A DNA stretch of 64,000 bases from Brachionus plicatilis. Taxonomy: Eukaryota; Rotifera; Eurotatoria; Ploima; Brachionidae. A program made the position numbers and the translations under genes. Below the pieces are notes generated by a model. The model did no database searches, had not been told where the DNA came from, and saw only the letters and a list, made by a program, of their open reading frames with translations. Each line of letters begins with the position of its first letter. Position 1 is the first letter of the stretch. This document shows, piece by piece, positions 10,356 through 22,513 of this stretch. The stretch spans positions 138,990 through 202,989 of the forward strand of contig QEOQ01000413.1 of NCBI GenBank assembly GCA_010279815.1, read 5' to 3'.

Positions 10356-11589
10356 AAAAAAACAAACTCAATCAATTTTTTTATAATAAATAGTTTAAAT
10401 TTTTGCATAGTACTTTTTTTTTTAATGCCTACAAAATTTGAAGACTTTTTGACTTGTAAAATAATTCAAATTTCAATTTCAAAGTTAATCAACAGGCTAA
10501 TTCCCTTGTCTTAGTGGACTTATTTATACTTCATTTATTCATCACTCTTTTTTTTTTATTTTATACCATCCAATCTCAGGAAAAAAAACTAATTTTTTAA
10601 ATTAAATAAAAGATATGTTTTTTATTTAAAGTCATGATAAGTTTTTATTTTTTTATTTTGAGTCCTTTAATAAAAAGAAAATCTTTCTGCAAATCTCGAA
10701 ATAAAATGAATTTTTAAGGCATCTTGAAGACGATAATCAATTCAAAATATCATTTCAATTCAATATTTGGATTTAACTTTAATAATTTTAATGTAACATG
10801 ATTAACATGTTATGAAGATTTAAAAAGTAAAAAAATTTTCTCAATCCATTGATACATTGAAATTTTAAATTCATAACTTCAAGATTCATTCATTCAAACT
10901 AAAATAATTTTATTTTTCGATTAAAAAAATTATAAATTTTAAAACATTAAATTTTTTTGTCTTAAAAGTAAGCTTTCATTAAAATATTTAAACCTATTAA
11001 AGTNNNNNNNNNNNNNNNNNNNNNNNNNNNNNTGACTTAAAAAAAAAAAAAAATTTAAGTCAAGTCATAACTTTGACTTAAATTTTCGTGACTTAGACTT
11101 AAAACTGTGACTTAAAAACAAGTCTGTAAAATATTACTGTTTATATTTTGATTTTTTGATCTTGATTTCAAACTTCAATTTGCCTGATAAAATCGATTTT
11201 TAATTTATTTAAATGATTTTTTGTAAAGTTTTATTTTTATTTTATTCCCTATTTGGAATTTATTATTTGAATTGGTTTTTTAAATTTAATTGTGAATGCA
11301 AAACACAAATACTTTTGAAATAAAAAATCTCAAATAAACTTTACAAAAATCCTAATTTAGATTAATATATGGCAAGTTTTTTTTCTATTTAACAGTTTCA
11401 GCGGAACATTTTGAATTCGAAATGCCCAACTCATATTGAACACCAAAAAATATAAATTGATATTTAAAAAGCTAATATACTAAAATTTAGGAAAACAAAA
11501 TCATTTTCTAATTAAAATCTCCAAGATGGGTTATTTTTATCACTTTGATTATTTCTAAAATAGAAAATTTTCAAACAAGTTTATTTAGT
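10356..11589. repeat. MITE relics around an assembly gap
   Basis: 10473-10560 matches in reverse the sequence at 31500-31570 (core GTTAATCAACAGGCTA). 10850-11003 and 11148-11190 match the interior and right end of the GGCAA-TTGAAGTT / GATCTTGATC MITE family. Runs of TGACTTAA at 11033-11120 resemble those at 7790-7880. No gene is visible. Confidence 0.5.
11004..11032. other. Assembly gap (N)
   Basis: 29 undetermined bases inside a MITE relic. Confidence 0.99.
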
Positions 11590-12500
11590 AGTAGTAGTAG
11601 TAATAAAAACTGCTGCATGGTTTTAGGCCATGCGGAGCGCGTAAACAGTAGATGACGCCCTATGGCAGTTGTTTTTATGCTCGTCCAGCTTGTTTTTGAA
11701 TGCTTTGACTGAATTTGAGTTAGTTATCTCGTCTGGAAGCATGTTCCACTCGTTTGCAACTCTGTTGTTAAAGAAGAAGCGTCGTTGATTGCAGCAGCGA
11801 ACTATTTCACGTCTAAAATATCCCCGATGACCCCCTCGAGGGTTTGAGCGTGCAGGAGTTATGTACCAATTGATAGTCTCGAGTCCTGTTTCTAATTTAA
11901 ATTTTTGAATTAAATCGCCTCTTGTTCTTCTTTCTAGTAGTGTGCTAAACCCAAACTTGTTACATCTTTCTAAATACCCCAGATTTTTGTAAGAGTGCGG
12001 GATTTTGGTTGCTCGATGACATTACTGGACCTTTTCGATCTTCTTGATGTCTTTTAAGGTGTATGGATTCCAAGCAGCAACAGCGAACTCTAAGTGTGGT
12101 CTGAGAAACCCGGTATATAACTTTTTCCATAGCGCTGCATTGCGGCAAGTAAAGGTATTTTTTAAAAGGCCTAGAATACTGTTGGCTTTTGAAACTGCTC
12201 TATTCACTTGATAACTAGGTTTAAGATCGTCAGTGATTAAAATACCCAAGTCTCGTTCATAAGTTGTTTTTAATATTCCGATTCTATTTGTTTGTGATCT
12301 GTGCATTGAGTAATTGAATTTCGGATTATGTCTACCGATGTGCATGATTTTACATTTCTCTATATTAAGGGGCATTAACCAAGTGTCGGTCCAGTTGGTT
12401 ATTGTATTTATGTCATTTTCTAACCTCGAAATGTCATCAATAACGCTTTTTGAATCGATTATGCTAAGTAGCTTGGTGTCGTCAGCATACATTTTACATT
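11590..12500 (-). mobile_element. 3' fragment of a CR1/Jockey-like non-LTR retrotransposon
   Basis: On the minus strand the frame 12492-12022 starts with the RT active-site box YADDTKL. It continues with WLMPLNIEKCKIMHIG, YERDLGILITDDLK and FLRPHLEFAVAAWNP, the usual order after the RT palm. After frame breaks it ends with NNRVANEWNMLPDEI and KAFKNKLDEH, the typical C-terminus of CR1/L2/Jockey elements, ending near 11624. An (ACT)n-type microsatellite tail follows at about 11590-11605. The element is 5'-truncated, as is normal for LINE insertions, and no longer codes for an intact protein. Confidence 0.85.
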
Positions 12501-13713
12501 CATTTTTTATGTTTTAAATGAAATTTATTTCAAAATTTTAATTCTTAAAATAAATTTGTCATTTGATATTTTCTATCTTAAAGATACCACGAACTTTTTT
12601 ATTCTATCAAATTATACAAATTATACAAAAGTCCATTTTTAAAAATGCAAGATTTAACTATTTGTCAAATTTAACTCTTTAGTATTCGCATGTTCGTTTT
12701 TTCTACTTTATTTTAAAATCGATTTTTTTAAAAAAATTTCCTCAATTACTAAAATTTCCGGTAGAAAAAAATTAAATTTGTGTTTAGATTGTTATTCTGA
12801 TTTTTTCTTTTTTTTTTTAATTTTTGACGACTAGATTTTTAATTTTATTCACTTTTCTTTTTGGATTCAAATTAATTTTTTTTTTCAGTAAATACTTTCC
12901 AATTTTAATTATTTTATTTAGATTGAAATTTTAATTTTTATTTTATATATAATTCTAAATTAATATTGTAATTTTATTATAATTAAAGGAATTTCAATGA
13001 GAATTTTAATTATCTTATAAAAGAAAACCTCGAATTTATTTAAGCAATATTTTATTGAATTTTTTATTTTTATAGAAAATTATTTTATATTTAATCATAA
13101 TTGTTTGAAGCTATTTCTCATTTCATTCTAAGTAGCTTGTTTGTCAAGGCTTTCGATTACCTATTTTAAATTTTCATTTTGACTAATAATCTAATTTTTT
13201 TCACTTTTGCTTTTGAGAAAACCAAATTGTTTACTTAGAAGATCTGAAAATACAGATTTAATGTGAATTTAAATAAATACAAATAAAAAAAAAATGTTGC
13301 TTGTTTGTCGAGGCATTCGATTTCCTTTTTAAAGTTGGCCTTGGCTTGATTCTTATAAATTCACTAATTTTATTTATAACAATTTAAATAACGCGTATAA
13401 TATATTTTAATAACTAAAATATGTAATCAAATAACTAAAATACTGAATTTGGAACTAAATAAAAACATTTTATTTTATTTTTGTAATTAATGTCAATTAC
13501 GTTTAAATTTATCACTTTTCTAATTTGTTAATACATAATTGATTGAAATGAAACTTTTATACAACAAAAAAAAACAAAAATTGAATATTAATTAATCTGA
13601 TAATGTTCAATAAAAATTTCCGCTTTTTATCTTTCTTGCTTCTTTTATCAAATTAACTCTTCACCATTTATATACAAATGTAACCTTATCCCATAAATCC
13701 AAAATTAAAAAAA
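12501..13713. other. AT-rich gene-poor stretch
   Basis: Only homopolymer-rich sequence and no termini I recognise. A short phrase GCTTGTTTGTCAAGGC recurs in varied form at 13137 and 13300. Confidence 0.35.
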
Positions 13714-14238
13714 ATGTCCTTAATCGAAGAAATCCCCAATAACATTTCTCAAGATCAGGTTTTTGAACCTAATTACTAGGACCTAAGGACTATAAAAAGA
13801 GCGACCGAAACATTGCAAGGAGATGTAATATGGTATCAATGTACAAAATGTACTATTCGACTTAAAATTGTCCCCTATTTGGAAAGCAACGACGCAGTCA
13901 TGATAGAAATGACTAAAGAGAATCATGAGCACAGTGATTGGGAGTCACGTAAAACATACTCAGTAATTAGAGAACCAGCAAGAAGCAAGATTATAGAATA
14001 CGAGAAAATGAGTAAGTATTTTTGTAAAAACAAGTTTTTTTAAATTTTCATTAATGATTGCTTTTAAGATATAAAGCCAGCTACAATCATCGACATGTTA
14101 CAAGAAGAAAGAATCGAGTGTCCGAGCATTGGCCAACTTAATAACTTTTTATCAAATTTGAGACGTAATCAGCATGGATCCAAAAGCATGACAATGAGTG
14201 AATTGGTCGATTTTGTTACCCCAAGATTACAAAAATAA
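13714..14238 (+). pseudogene. MULE/FLYWCH-type zinc-finger gene, two exons, decayed
   Basis: The ATG at 13714 opens a frame interrupted by one in-frame TAG (13777-13779). It continues through VIWYQCTKC and NHEHSDWE, which supply the Cys-x2-Cys and His-x-His ligands of a FLYWCH/WRKY-like finger. A 57 bp intron with a GTAAGT donor (14012-14068) joins in phase to an exon with KPATIIDMLQEERIECPS and GQLNNFLSNLRR, the helical block that follows the finger in related MULE-linked proteins. The stop is at 14236. Just after it another frame reads KRGRPAGSKNKKK, an AT-hook-like basic tail, suggesting a frameshift near the end. The single stop and this shift indicate a recent pseudogene. Confidence 0.6.
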
Positions 14239-14289
14239 GCGCGGAAGACCAGCCGGATCAAAAAACAAAAAAAAAATAAATTAAGTATT

Positions 14290-15004
14290 TTTTTTGTATT
14301 TAAAAAATATATTTTGATTATATTTTTATTTTTTTGTTCTATTTAGTTAATTTGAGTTACTTTTTTCTAAAAAATAATATTAAATAAATAAATTTGTTCT
14401 AAATTCAGTATTATAGTTTTTTTTTTGCATAAAATAAACACAGGTAATAATTATATGCCTTTAAATAAATCATAAAAAAAATTAGGTTAAACATTCCTCG
14501 AAATATAAGGTTTTTAAACGAATTTTTGTTTTAAATTCGAAGCCAAAATTTTTAGTAAATCAACCAACTATTTTTAAAATTAATTGGTTGAAAAATCATA
14601 AATATACATTAAAAAAATAAAAATATAAAATTTTCGGACTATTATTCCAAAAATTTTATTTAAATTTAGAAAGTAAAATATTTTAGGCTCCTACCCTATA
14701 AAAATGCTATTTTTAGAAAAGAGATTAATGGATTTTTCATTTTTGTGAATTTCTCTAAAATTTTCTTATTGCCAAAATTATAATTCCAGGCAATTTCGCA
14801 TCACGAATCCTCCCTTTATCCAAAAATTTTCAACATCTGGTCACATAATTATCATTTAAAACTAAGAGGAAAAGCTAAGTAAAGTAAAATTTGAGAAAAT
14901 TTAAAAATTTAACTTTTAAAATTTGTCATCAAGAACCGAGCAGATTTATGAACCGAAAGTATTTGTTTAAAAAATATCCATCTAAATGGATTATAATTTA
15001 ATAG
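14290..15004. other. AT-rich spacer
   Basis: No gene or repeat boundary recognised. Confidence 0.35.
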
Positions 15005-15094
15005 GAAAACAAATATGGAGTTAATGAACGAAATAAAACTGTGACGGATGATTTCAAACGTGTGTGTACTCCTGTCTTGCTTTTATGGAAAAAA
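15005..15094 (+). CDS. Orphan coding exon candidate
   Basis: A 90 nt segment between an AG acceptor (TTTAATAG) and a canonical GTAAGT donor is open as 30 codons. It reads like real protein (GVNERNKTVTDDFKRV, then TPVLLLWKK). Partner exons were not found on either side, so it may be the leftover of a gene broken by insertions. Family not recognised. Confidence 0.3.
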
Positions 15095-15831
15095 GTAAGT
15101 TTTTTCTTGCCATCTCATCAAGTATATTTATTTTGATTAAAAGTTAATTTAGCAAATGAGATTTTATATTTATTAAAATAATTTAACTGATAACTTTTAC
15201 AAAATTAATCGAAAAAAAATGTTGAAATTTGGAAATTTTGAAGCATAGATTTCAAAAGGATTAATCAAAATTGTTGAAAACGACTCGAAAAGTGCAAGTT
15301 CCTAATTTAATTATCGAGAAGTAGATTTTTGAAATTTTCAGTAAGGAATTTAAAAACCGTAGGTTGATTTTTCTTAAAATTTTGGTTTCGAAATTAAAAT
15401 ATTTCTATTAAAAACTTTAAATTTCGAAGAATGTCTTCAATTGTATTTATTTATTTAATTTATTAAAATTATTTTAAATTATTCTTTTTCTCTTTAATCG
15501 ATATTTTTAAAAAATTTCCTCAATTGCTTAAAATTCTGAAAAAAAAATAAAATTTTGTTTTTAGATTTTTATTTTAATTTTTGAAGATACGATTTTTAAG
15601 TTTATTGATTTTTCTTTTTGGTTTCAAATTAATTTTTATTACAATAAAATATAATCCAATTAAATTTTTCTTCATTTTTTACTAATAAACTAATTCTTCA
15701 TTTTTTAACTTAAAACTTTTAAATTAAATTGATTTGTTTTATTAAAACTTTTAAATATGTAATTATTTACTAGATACACTGAAGATTATTTTTTTTTCTA
15801 AAAAGATGAATTTGCAATAAAATATACAAAC
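15095..15831. other. AT-rich spacer
   Basis: No gene seen. Confidence 0.3.
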
Positions 15832-17793
15832 CTATCATATTTTTCTGTTTCCAATCAATTTCTATAAAAATGTAGTCTTCATCTAAATTCAAACGCATTG
15901 AGTTATAAGCTTCCCTTTGTCTTTTTGAAATTTTAAAATGAAGGTTGATGCGTTCAATTTTTGTAAACAAATTCATTTGTTCTGTGAGATCATTTCTTAA
16001 ATGATTCAAAAAATTTAAAAAATCAATTTTGATTGTTGGACTTAAGACTACCTTGATTTGTTAATAAATAGAAATTTCTTTATTAATAAAAAGTCTTCGA
16101 CGCCTTCATAGCCATTTTCTAGCGCAAATTTGTATAATTTTTTCTCAAGCCCTTTTTTAAGTTTTATTAAAAAAGGCAAATTGAAATTTAAATTTTCAAA
16201 AGAAAAAAATTACTTTTTTCTTTTCGCAGTAATCACATAGATCTGAGATTCTATGTGGTTTTTTAAACTTTTTATCACCATATTTAACAAAAGAAGAATA
16301 TGATTTGCATTTGTTTGTTAAATTTTGATAAGCTTTTGTCATGGGTATACTCCTGTAATATGCGTTTGTTTCTTTTTTTTTAAAAAATCTATTTGCTGCT
16401 ATTGTACTTATACTTTTCATATGATTATCAATCTGTTCAATAAAAAAAGATTTGATAGATTTTTTCGCCCTCCTTTGTTTTAAAAATAAATGAATCTTAT
16501 TTAATTTTAATATTTTTTTTACCTGTAATCCGAATGGTTTGCTTCAGACATTTCTGCCACATGTATGATGTTGAAAAAAAGTTAAGAATTTCAGCTCCTA
16601 TTTTTTTTAAAGTCTGAAATACGTAAAAGATACAAAACTTTGTATTTTTCTTTTGATTTTGCCTCGTTGTAAAAGCGTGAAAAATAAATAAGGGCTGTTT
16701 TGTACTTTGACTGCAATAAATTTTTTTCAAAACCATACAATACTTTGGAAAGCATTCCAGTAATATTATTTCCTAAATTAAAAAAAATCCTTTAATTAAT
16801 AAAATAAAATTTCAAATGTCAAGTTAATTATCAAAATCTCCAAATTATTTTTAAAATTTTTCCTATCCAAGTAAAAATTCAATGTCCATTTATTATTAAA
16901 AATGGCTTAAGTTTGCTGAATAAATTCGTTTAATTCAAGTTTTTCCATAATATTTTATAAATATTATTAAGTCTCACGAATTTGAGAAATGGTCAAAATA
17001 ATTTCCCATTAAAAAATATCTGAAATTGAATGAAATAATCTTCTTAAAATTGGCTTCATTTTGTATTTCTGTAACGATGATTGTCAATTTTGGAAAATTT
17101 TGTTCCTCGATTAAAGACAATAATTTTTCTATATTCATATTTCTATCTCTTAGTTTATTTTAGGCTTGTGTATTATCTTTTAAGTAAAAAATAATTTTTT
17201 TTATTTTCAAAATCTCTTTTTAATCTTTACAATAATAATTTTTTATTGTATTTTTTTAATTATTAAAAGGCTTCTGAGTAATTAAACCCAAATTTTATCT
17301 TTTTAATGCATTTTTTTTTATTTCATTTTTATTAGATAATTCTAGTATTTATTAAAAATTAACAAAAAGATAAAATTAATTTTGAATCAATAAATAAATA
17401 TAAACAGCTAAATTAATAAATCAGTTTAATAAATATTAATTTTCTAAAGATCTTTGTAATGTCTCTCATAAAGAAAATTCATTTTTTTTTATTTGCGGAA
17501 ATTATTATGGCTGGAGTTCCATCAGTTTTGAGACCTTTAATTAAAAGTTTTTCCCTATTTTCTTTATATCTCATGTCAGGCAATCCTTTTTTTGTAAAAT
17601 ATTTGCATTCTTTGAGATCTCTCAACGCGAATTTTTTAACATCTTCATCCGAGTCTGAACTTGAAATTGCTTCAAGATTTAGTTTAGAAAATGAAGGTCG
17701 TGGTTCTTTTTCCATTTCATTTAATTGAGTTGAAGTTCGATGAATATTTTTTTTGCTGTAGGATGCAGCTCCAGCATTGAAAAGAGGATTCAA
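15832..17793 (-). CDS. Multi-exon gene of an expanded uncharacterised family (transposon-linked?)
   Basis: Coding pieces follow one another on the minus strand. 17793-17479 contains TKKGLPDMRYKENR and LKTDGTPA. 17138 to about 16971 starts MNIEKLLSLIEEQNFPKLT. About 16785-16620 contains MLSKVLYGFEKNLLQ. About 16560-16523 joins in phase 2 to 16472-16214, which reads RAKKSIKSFF through HRISDLCDYCEKKK. About 16152-16052 joins in phase 2 to 15995-15832, which reads LFTKIERINLHFKISKRQRE then LDEDYIFIEIDWKQK. The CDYCEK pair and the H-K-QR-AYN-DWKQK block belong to a lineage-expanded metazoan family that I know only as uncharacterised proteins. Two junctions (16472/16523 and 15995/16052) are clean; the one between 16214 and about 16152 does not keep phase, so the copy may be decayed. 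Function not assigned. Confidence 0.45.
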
Positions 17794-18374
17794 AAAAAAA
17801 ATTAGTTTAATGAATTTATTGACTTAATTAAAGACCAAAAAATGATCATTTTCATGCCCAAAGATAATTTTGCTTGTCTCATTATTAATAACCTTATTTT
17901 GTAAAAATTTAAAAACAAATCAAAATTTAAAATCATAAAATTATATAGAAACAGATTTTTCTAATAAAATAAAAAATAATGTATTTTTAAATTAATTTTT
18001 TTAACTAATTAACAAATTGATCTACTTGGAATAGAGTAAAATTATTATACTCACTTTATTTTCAATAACATGAATGGTTTGATCTATTTAAAAAAAAATT
18101 ATTTTAATATATAATTTTAAAAAATCTAACCAGTAAGTAATGATGATAATTTTTCATTTTTTTCCAGGAGCTGAATCTAAGATATTTTATTCAATTGATT
18201 AATTAAAATACTTAATTTAGTTTTTTCTATATTTACAATTAATTTATCTTTTGTTTCGATTTGATAACTTATAAGACCATTTTATATTTTTAGTTTAATT
18301 TTTAAAGTTTTGACCAATATCTCAAATTCTTCTTCACTTTTAGATTCATCGTCTTCAGAATTATTGTTTTTTTG
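17794..18374. other. AT-rich spacer with weak minus-strand coding traces
   Basis: 18301-18366 read on the minus strand gives an acidic NSEDDESKSEEEFEIL phrase. It may have been continuous with 19450-19664 before the MULE inserted between them. Otherwise nothing is visible. Confidence 0.3.
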
Positions 18375-19441
18375 GGTCTTGTACCCTTCTCGGACAATTG
18401 TCCATGGACAATCATATATGTCTGATTGGTGGACAAATTTTTAATAAAAAAAATTTTTTTAAAATTACCTGGACAATTAGAAATAAGGGTGGACAATTAG
18501 AAATAAATGTGGACAATTAGAAAAATATGTGGATAATACACAAAAAAAATTTATTTATTTTAAGTCAATTATTCAATATAATTAATTAAATATTTAACTT
18601 TTTATCTCAATCAAAAAAAAAATTTACTTTTTTTACTTAAAAGCGTCATTTTTTGTTTGATAATTGAAAATAATTTTTTTTAAGCGTTTTTATCGGCAAC
18701 TTGAAGTTCATGATCATGATCAAATGATCAAAACTTAATTGATAAAAATCCTAAAAAAAATGATGAAATTAGCTTTTTTTAATTTGTTTTAAAATTAAAC
18801 ATAAGATGTTTATTATTTTATTTGAAAAAAAACAAATCTTTTTTTTCTATTCGATCTCTAATTGATTGTTCTAAAATTTTTATTTGAAAACTTTAAAGAC
18901 AAATTTAAAATCGACATTATGTTATCAAAATTATTACTTTAAATGTTGTTTTAATATTAATTAAAACAAATTAAAGCGAAACTAAGTTAAATTTCGGATT
19001 GCAATATTTCGAAATATTGATTGAGATTTTATTTTTACTTCGGATTAAAATTCATATAATTTTGTATCTTATTAAAGATTAAAAAATTTTGTTTAATAAT
19101 GTTTAGTCCGTTATAATTAAAAAATTGAATAAAAAATACCTTTTTTTTCAATCAAAAACCAAAAATTTTGATCTGAAATGTACATTTGATCATGAACTAT
19201 AATTTGCCTTTTTATCTCAAAAATATTGCAAGTTTAATTAGCAATTTTTTATTTATTTTAAAATCTGTTATAAGTTAAATTAATTACCTTTTTTTAATTG
19301 GACATTTTGTAAATTACCTGGACAATTAGAAATAAAGGTGGACAATTGAAAAAATACATGGACAATAGTATAAAAAATTTGTCCACCAATCAGACATATA
19401 TGATTGTCCATGGACAATTGTCCGGGAAGGGTACAAGACCC
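18375..19441. mobile_element. MULE-type MITE (GGGTCT termini, GGACAATTGTCC arrays)
   Basis: The termini read GGGTCTTGTACCCTTCTCGG and its near-exact reverse complement. The flanking duplication is GTTTTTTT (18367-18374 and 19442-19449). The subterminal DNA carries repeats of GTGGACAATTAGAAATAAA and the palindrome GGACAATTGTCC. No ORF. A complete MITE of another family is nested at 18695-19208. Confidence 0.85.
18695..19208. mobile_element. MITE, GGCAA-TTGAAGTT family, nested
   Basis: The termini GGCAACTTGAAGTTCATGAT and ATTTGCC are inverted with respect to each other. The 8 bp duplication TTTTTATC sits at 18687-18694 and 19209-19216. It is inserted in the middle of the GGGTCT element, so it is the younger of the two. 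Confidence 0.82.
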
Positions 19442-19454
19442 GTTTTTTTTTTTT

Positions 19455-20290
19455 TCATACTAATATTTGGCACACTTTGGTTATATTCGTTGTCACTGGA
19501 GTCCTCTGTCTCATTTTGATCTGTTTATGTTTTTCTTGAATTTGTTTTTTTTCCTTTTTGTCTTTTATTTTTCCATATTTTCCACCATTTTCAAAATTTT
19601 CTTGTTTTTTTTTGGGATCAAAATTTTTTATTAAACTCTTGTTCATTGTTTCACTCATTTTCAAAATATAAGGAACAAAATGAAATATTAATGTTTTATT
19701 TATTCCCTTTCATCCATGTTTCGTTTTTTTGAGTATTGCATTTATCGATTCTTTTTTGACCAGGCTTTCTTCATTAGGCTTGGCTTGTTTTATCTCACTT
19801 AGCGAAGATTCTCTTTGATCAAAAAAATTCACCGGGGACCAAACTCTTTCAGATATATAATATTTTCTTTTTTTACCACTTCTTCCTTTATCTCTCAGTT
19901 CTTGTCATATTTTCTAGAGTATTTTTCACCATCTTAACTTGATTTAAATGAACCTCAAACGAGTGTTCCTCTTTTTTAAAATGTAATAAGTTATCTTATT
20001 TTCTGTTTTTGTGACCACTTATTGAGAGAACAAATGACTTATGTCATGCTTCTAAGTTATTATTTGATCTAGGGGTATCATTTAAAACTCTATTGAAAAA
20101 ATTCCATATTTCAGGTTAACTGGTTCTCGGTGTTTATTTATCGGTAAGGTCTATCTATCGCCTTCATGAAGCAACTTTGGCTTACCTTCAGCGCTAGGTA
20201 TTATTATGATACCGAAATCTGATACTTTAAGCTTGTTAGTAACGTCAATTAATTCATCAATATTTTGATCAATCATTTTTTTAAATTTTC
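19455..20290 (-). pseudogene. Degenerate minus-strand coding remnants
   Basis: A lysine-rich frame (19664-19455, MSETMNKSLIKNFDPKKKQE) and further open pieces at about 19880-19720 (RVWSPVNFFDQRESSLSE) and 20280-20130 (LIDVTNKLKVSDFGIIIIPS) read like protein but are separated by stops and frameshifts. I do not recognise the family. They may belong to the gene below 17.8 kb or to an old transposon. Confidence 0.25.
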
Positions 20291-20529
20291 TTTGGTAGTT
20301 GCAATTTTTGTGGAAAGTTTGGTCACAAGATTGTGGAATGTTTATGAAGAATTAATCAATCTTTAAGGAAGGAATCGAATGAAAATAGTTTTAAGCGCTA
20401 TAATAAATTAAGTGAATATCCAACAACATGCAAGCGTACCGAGTTCAATCAAGAGAGAGTTAAAATAAGGGTAGTGGTTATAGTTATAATAACAGATACC
20501 GAAGCATTCAATCAAAAAGTAGTCCAACA

Positions 20530-20907
20530 TTGGCAAAAAGTTATACCATTAATGCTGAATTAGAGGAATACGAAAGTCTAGAGGAGACGACAAATACAAT
20601 TTATGTCCAAAATTGTACTCATAATCAAGCATTGAATTTAGGAAGAGTTAGTGCAGCGTTAGAAGTAAACCATGAAGACATACCGATGAACATGTTAATT
20701 GATTCAGGAGCAACAGCGTCCTTTATAAGTCCGATTAGATTACCAAAAGCTATGGCTAATCAATTGGAGCAATTTTTGAACAATAATAGTCAAGTTGTTA
20801 GATGGGATCTCAAGAGAGCCGACTTTACAAAAAGATCAGCACGTAGAACAGAGAAAATCAAATGCGCAACTGGCCAAGTCAAGATAAGGATGAGTCGGAA
20901 ATTATGA
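20530..20907 (+). pseudogene. Retropepsin-like aspartic protease fragment
   Basis: 125 residues of the decayed Gypsy element. The active-site motif DSGA lies at about residues 59-62, flanked by hydrophobic beta-strand sequence. It ends shortly before the pogo insertion. Part of a broken Pol polyprotein and unlikely to be functional. Confidence 0.7.
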
Positions 20908-20964
20908 GTTTATTTTTGCAAATGTGTCAGAAACTGGTATAATGTGTGTCGACTTTATCAAGTA

Positions 20965-21723
20965 CAGTAAAATTCCTCAAAATGAACATCCTCAAATGTG
21001 AACACCCCCGTAAGTGAACGCAAATTCTTTGCGACCGACCAAAATGAACCTTTTAACATGGGCCAAAATCCCTCTAATGTGAACATCCTCAAATGTGAAC
21101 ATTCGGTATGTGAACACTAAAAAATGGGAAAAAGTGAACAAAAAAAATGAAAACCAAAATTTATTTACTGTCATTTTCAATAATTTTTTTAATAATATTT
21201 ACATAAAAGTACATATAAAATTAATTTTTAAAAAAATCTACAATTTTAGATTGCTTAATATTAGTTGAATCTAAGAAATTATTTTCGAATGTCGAGAATT
21301 ATACATTTCAGTAATCTTATTTTTTTGTTTGAGAATTTTATTTACTGCACCAAGCGATAAGTCGAATTCTTTTGCTAAACTACGCTGTGAACTTTTTGTG
21401 GATTCGGCTTTTAATAAAAGTTTATACTTATCTTCCAAAGTTAATTTTTGGTATTGAATTGGCTTTGAAGTAGACATTTTTGAAATTTATTTTTGAAATG
21501 ATTTTTGTTTTATTATTCAATACAATTTTTATTTACATGCATTATCTGTGTGATTTAATTATTATTATAATTTAAAAATAAACTTAACATTTTTTTGGTT
21601 GAATGAAAATCTCGTAAATGTGAACTGTTCACTTTTACGAGATCGTCCTCAAATGTGAACACCCCCGTAAGTGAACAAAATTTGACCGCGACGGCCGGTG
21701 TTCACATTTGAGGGATTTTACTG
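20965..21723 (-). mobile_element. pogo/Tigger-like element, internally deleted
   Basis: The terminal repeats CAGTAAAATTCCTCAAAATG and CAGTAAAATCCCTCAAATGT (reverse strand) are flanked by TA on both sides, the target site of the Tc1/mariner/pogo superfamily. Subterminal repeats of CCTCAAATGTGAACA recur at both ends. The only coding part is a minus-strand frame of 68 residues at 21477-21271. Confidence 0.88.
21271..21477 (-). CDS. CENP-B-type N-terminal HTH of a pogo transposase
   Basis: 68 residues starting MSTSKPIQYQKLTLEDKYKL. The pattern LTLEDKYKLLLKAE, SQRSLAKEFDLSLGAVNKIL is the first helix-turn-helix of pogo transposases and CENP-B. The DDE catalytic domain is gone. Such a fragment could still bind the termini, but expression is not shown. 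Confidence 0.7.
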   Translation of the reverse strand: MSTSKPIQYQKLTLEDKYKLLLKAESTKSSQRSLAKEFDLSLGAVNKILKQKNKITEMYNSRHSKIIS

Positions 21724-22084
21724 TATATCATAGCAAATTTAGACTTTAAGAGGGGCCAAATATCGATTAGAGATTAAGATGATGAAAATCGGTTGAATTA
21801 TATTTCTAAGCGCGTCAAATAACAATACTGTGATGGAAAATGGAACATTAATCGGAGTAGCAACGAAGCTGAGGTCGTGGAAGATCAAGCAGAGGATGTT
21901 CAAGATGTTAAGAAGTCATCCGAACAAGTGGTTAAAATTGATTTTCAAAAATTCAAATTAATAAGGATGTCAGTCAAGGATCGAAACGAGTTGGTTAAGT
22001 TAATAATCAAGAACGCGGATGTTTTCCAATTGTCAGAATTCGAGATGGGTAATTCGATTGTGACAGAGCATTAATTATAAACAG

Positions 22085-22513
22085 GTGATACAGTACCGTT
22101 TAGGCAAATTGCTTATAGATTACCTAAAGCAGCTCAGGAAACTAAATCAAGAGACAGTAAAGAATTCATATTCGTTGCCGTGGATAGACGACACAATATA
22201 TACTTTAGGTCGGTCAAAATTTTTTAGTACACTAGATTTAGCTAGTGGATATTGGCAAATACCACTAGCTCGAGAAGATAATGAAAAGACAGCATTCATA
22301 GCAAACAATAAGCTCTATCATTCCAGCGTTATGCCGTTTGGTCTTTGTATTGCGTTGTCTACATTCCAAAGACTTTTGGGTACGCTTCTTAAGAACCTGA
22401 CATGGAAGTCCTGTCTGGTTTATCAAGACGATGTTATGGTGTATTTAAGGGATTTTATTTCACATCTGTATCGTCTAGATTTTATCATATCAATATTAAA
22501 AGTCCTAATTTAA
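22085..22513 (+). pseudogene. Ty3/Gypsy reverse transcriptase fragment
   Basis: 142 residues covering RT blocks 3-5 (KFFSTLDLASGYWQIPL, KTAFIANNKLYH, MPFGLC, YQDDVMVY). YQDD replaces the more usual YIDD/YLDD. Frames break on both sides. It belongs to the decayed element 20290-22620. Confidence 0.8.

Noticed and set aside
20130..20280. Minus-strand phrase resembling the start of a Gypsy RT (SDFGIIIIPS...GKPKLL)
   Set aside because: It is antisense to the order of the adjacent Gypsy element and has stops within 50 codons. I could not decide the family and left it as a degenerate remnant.
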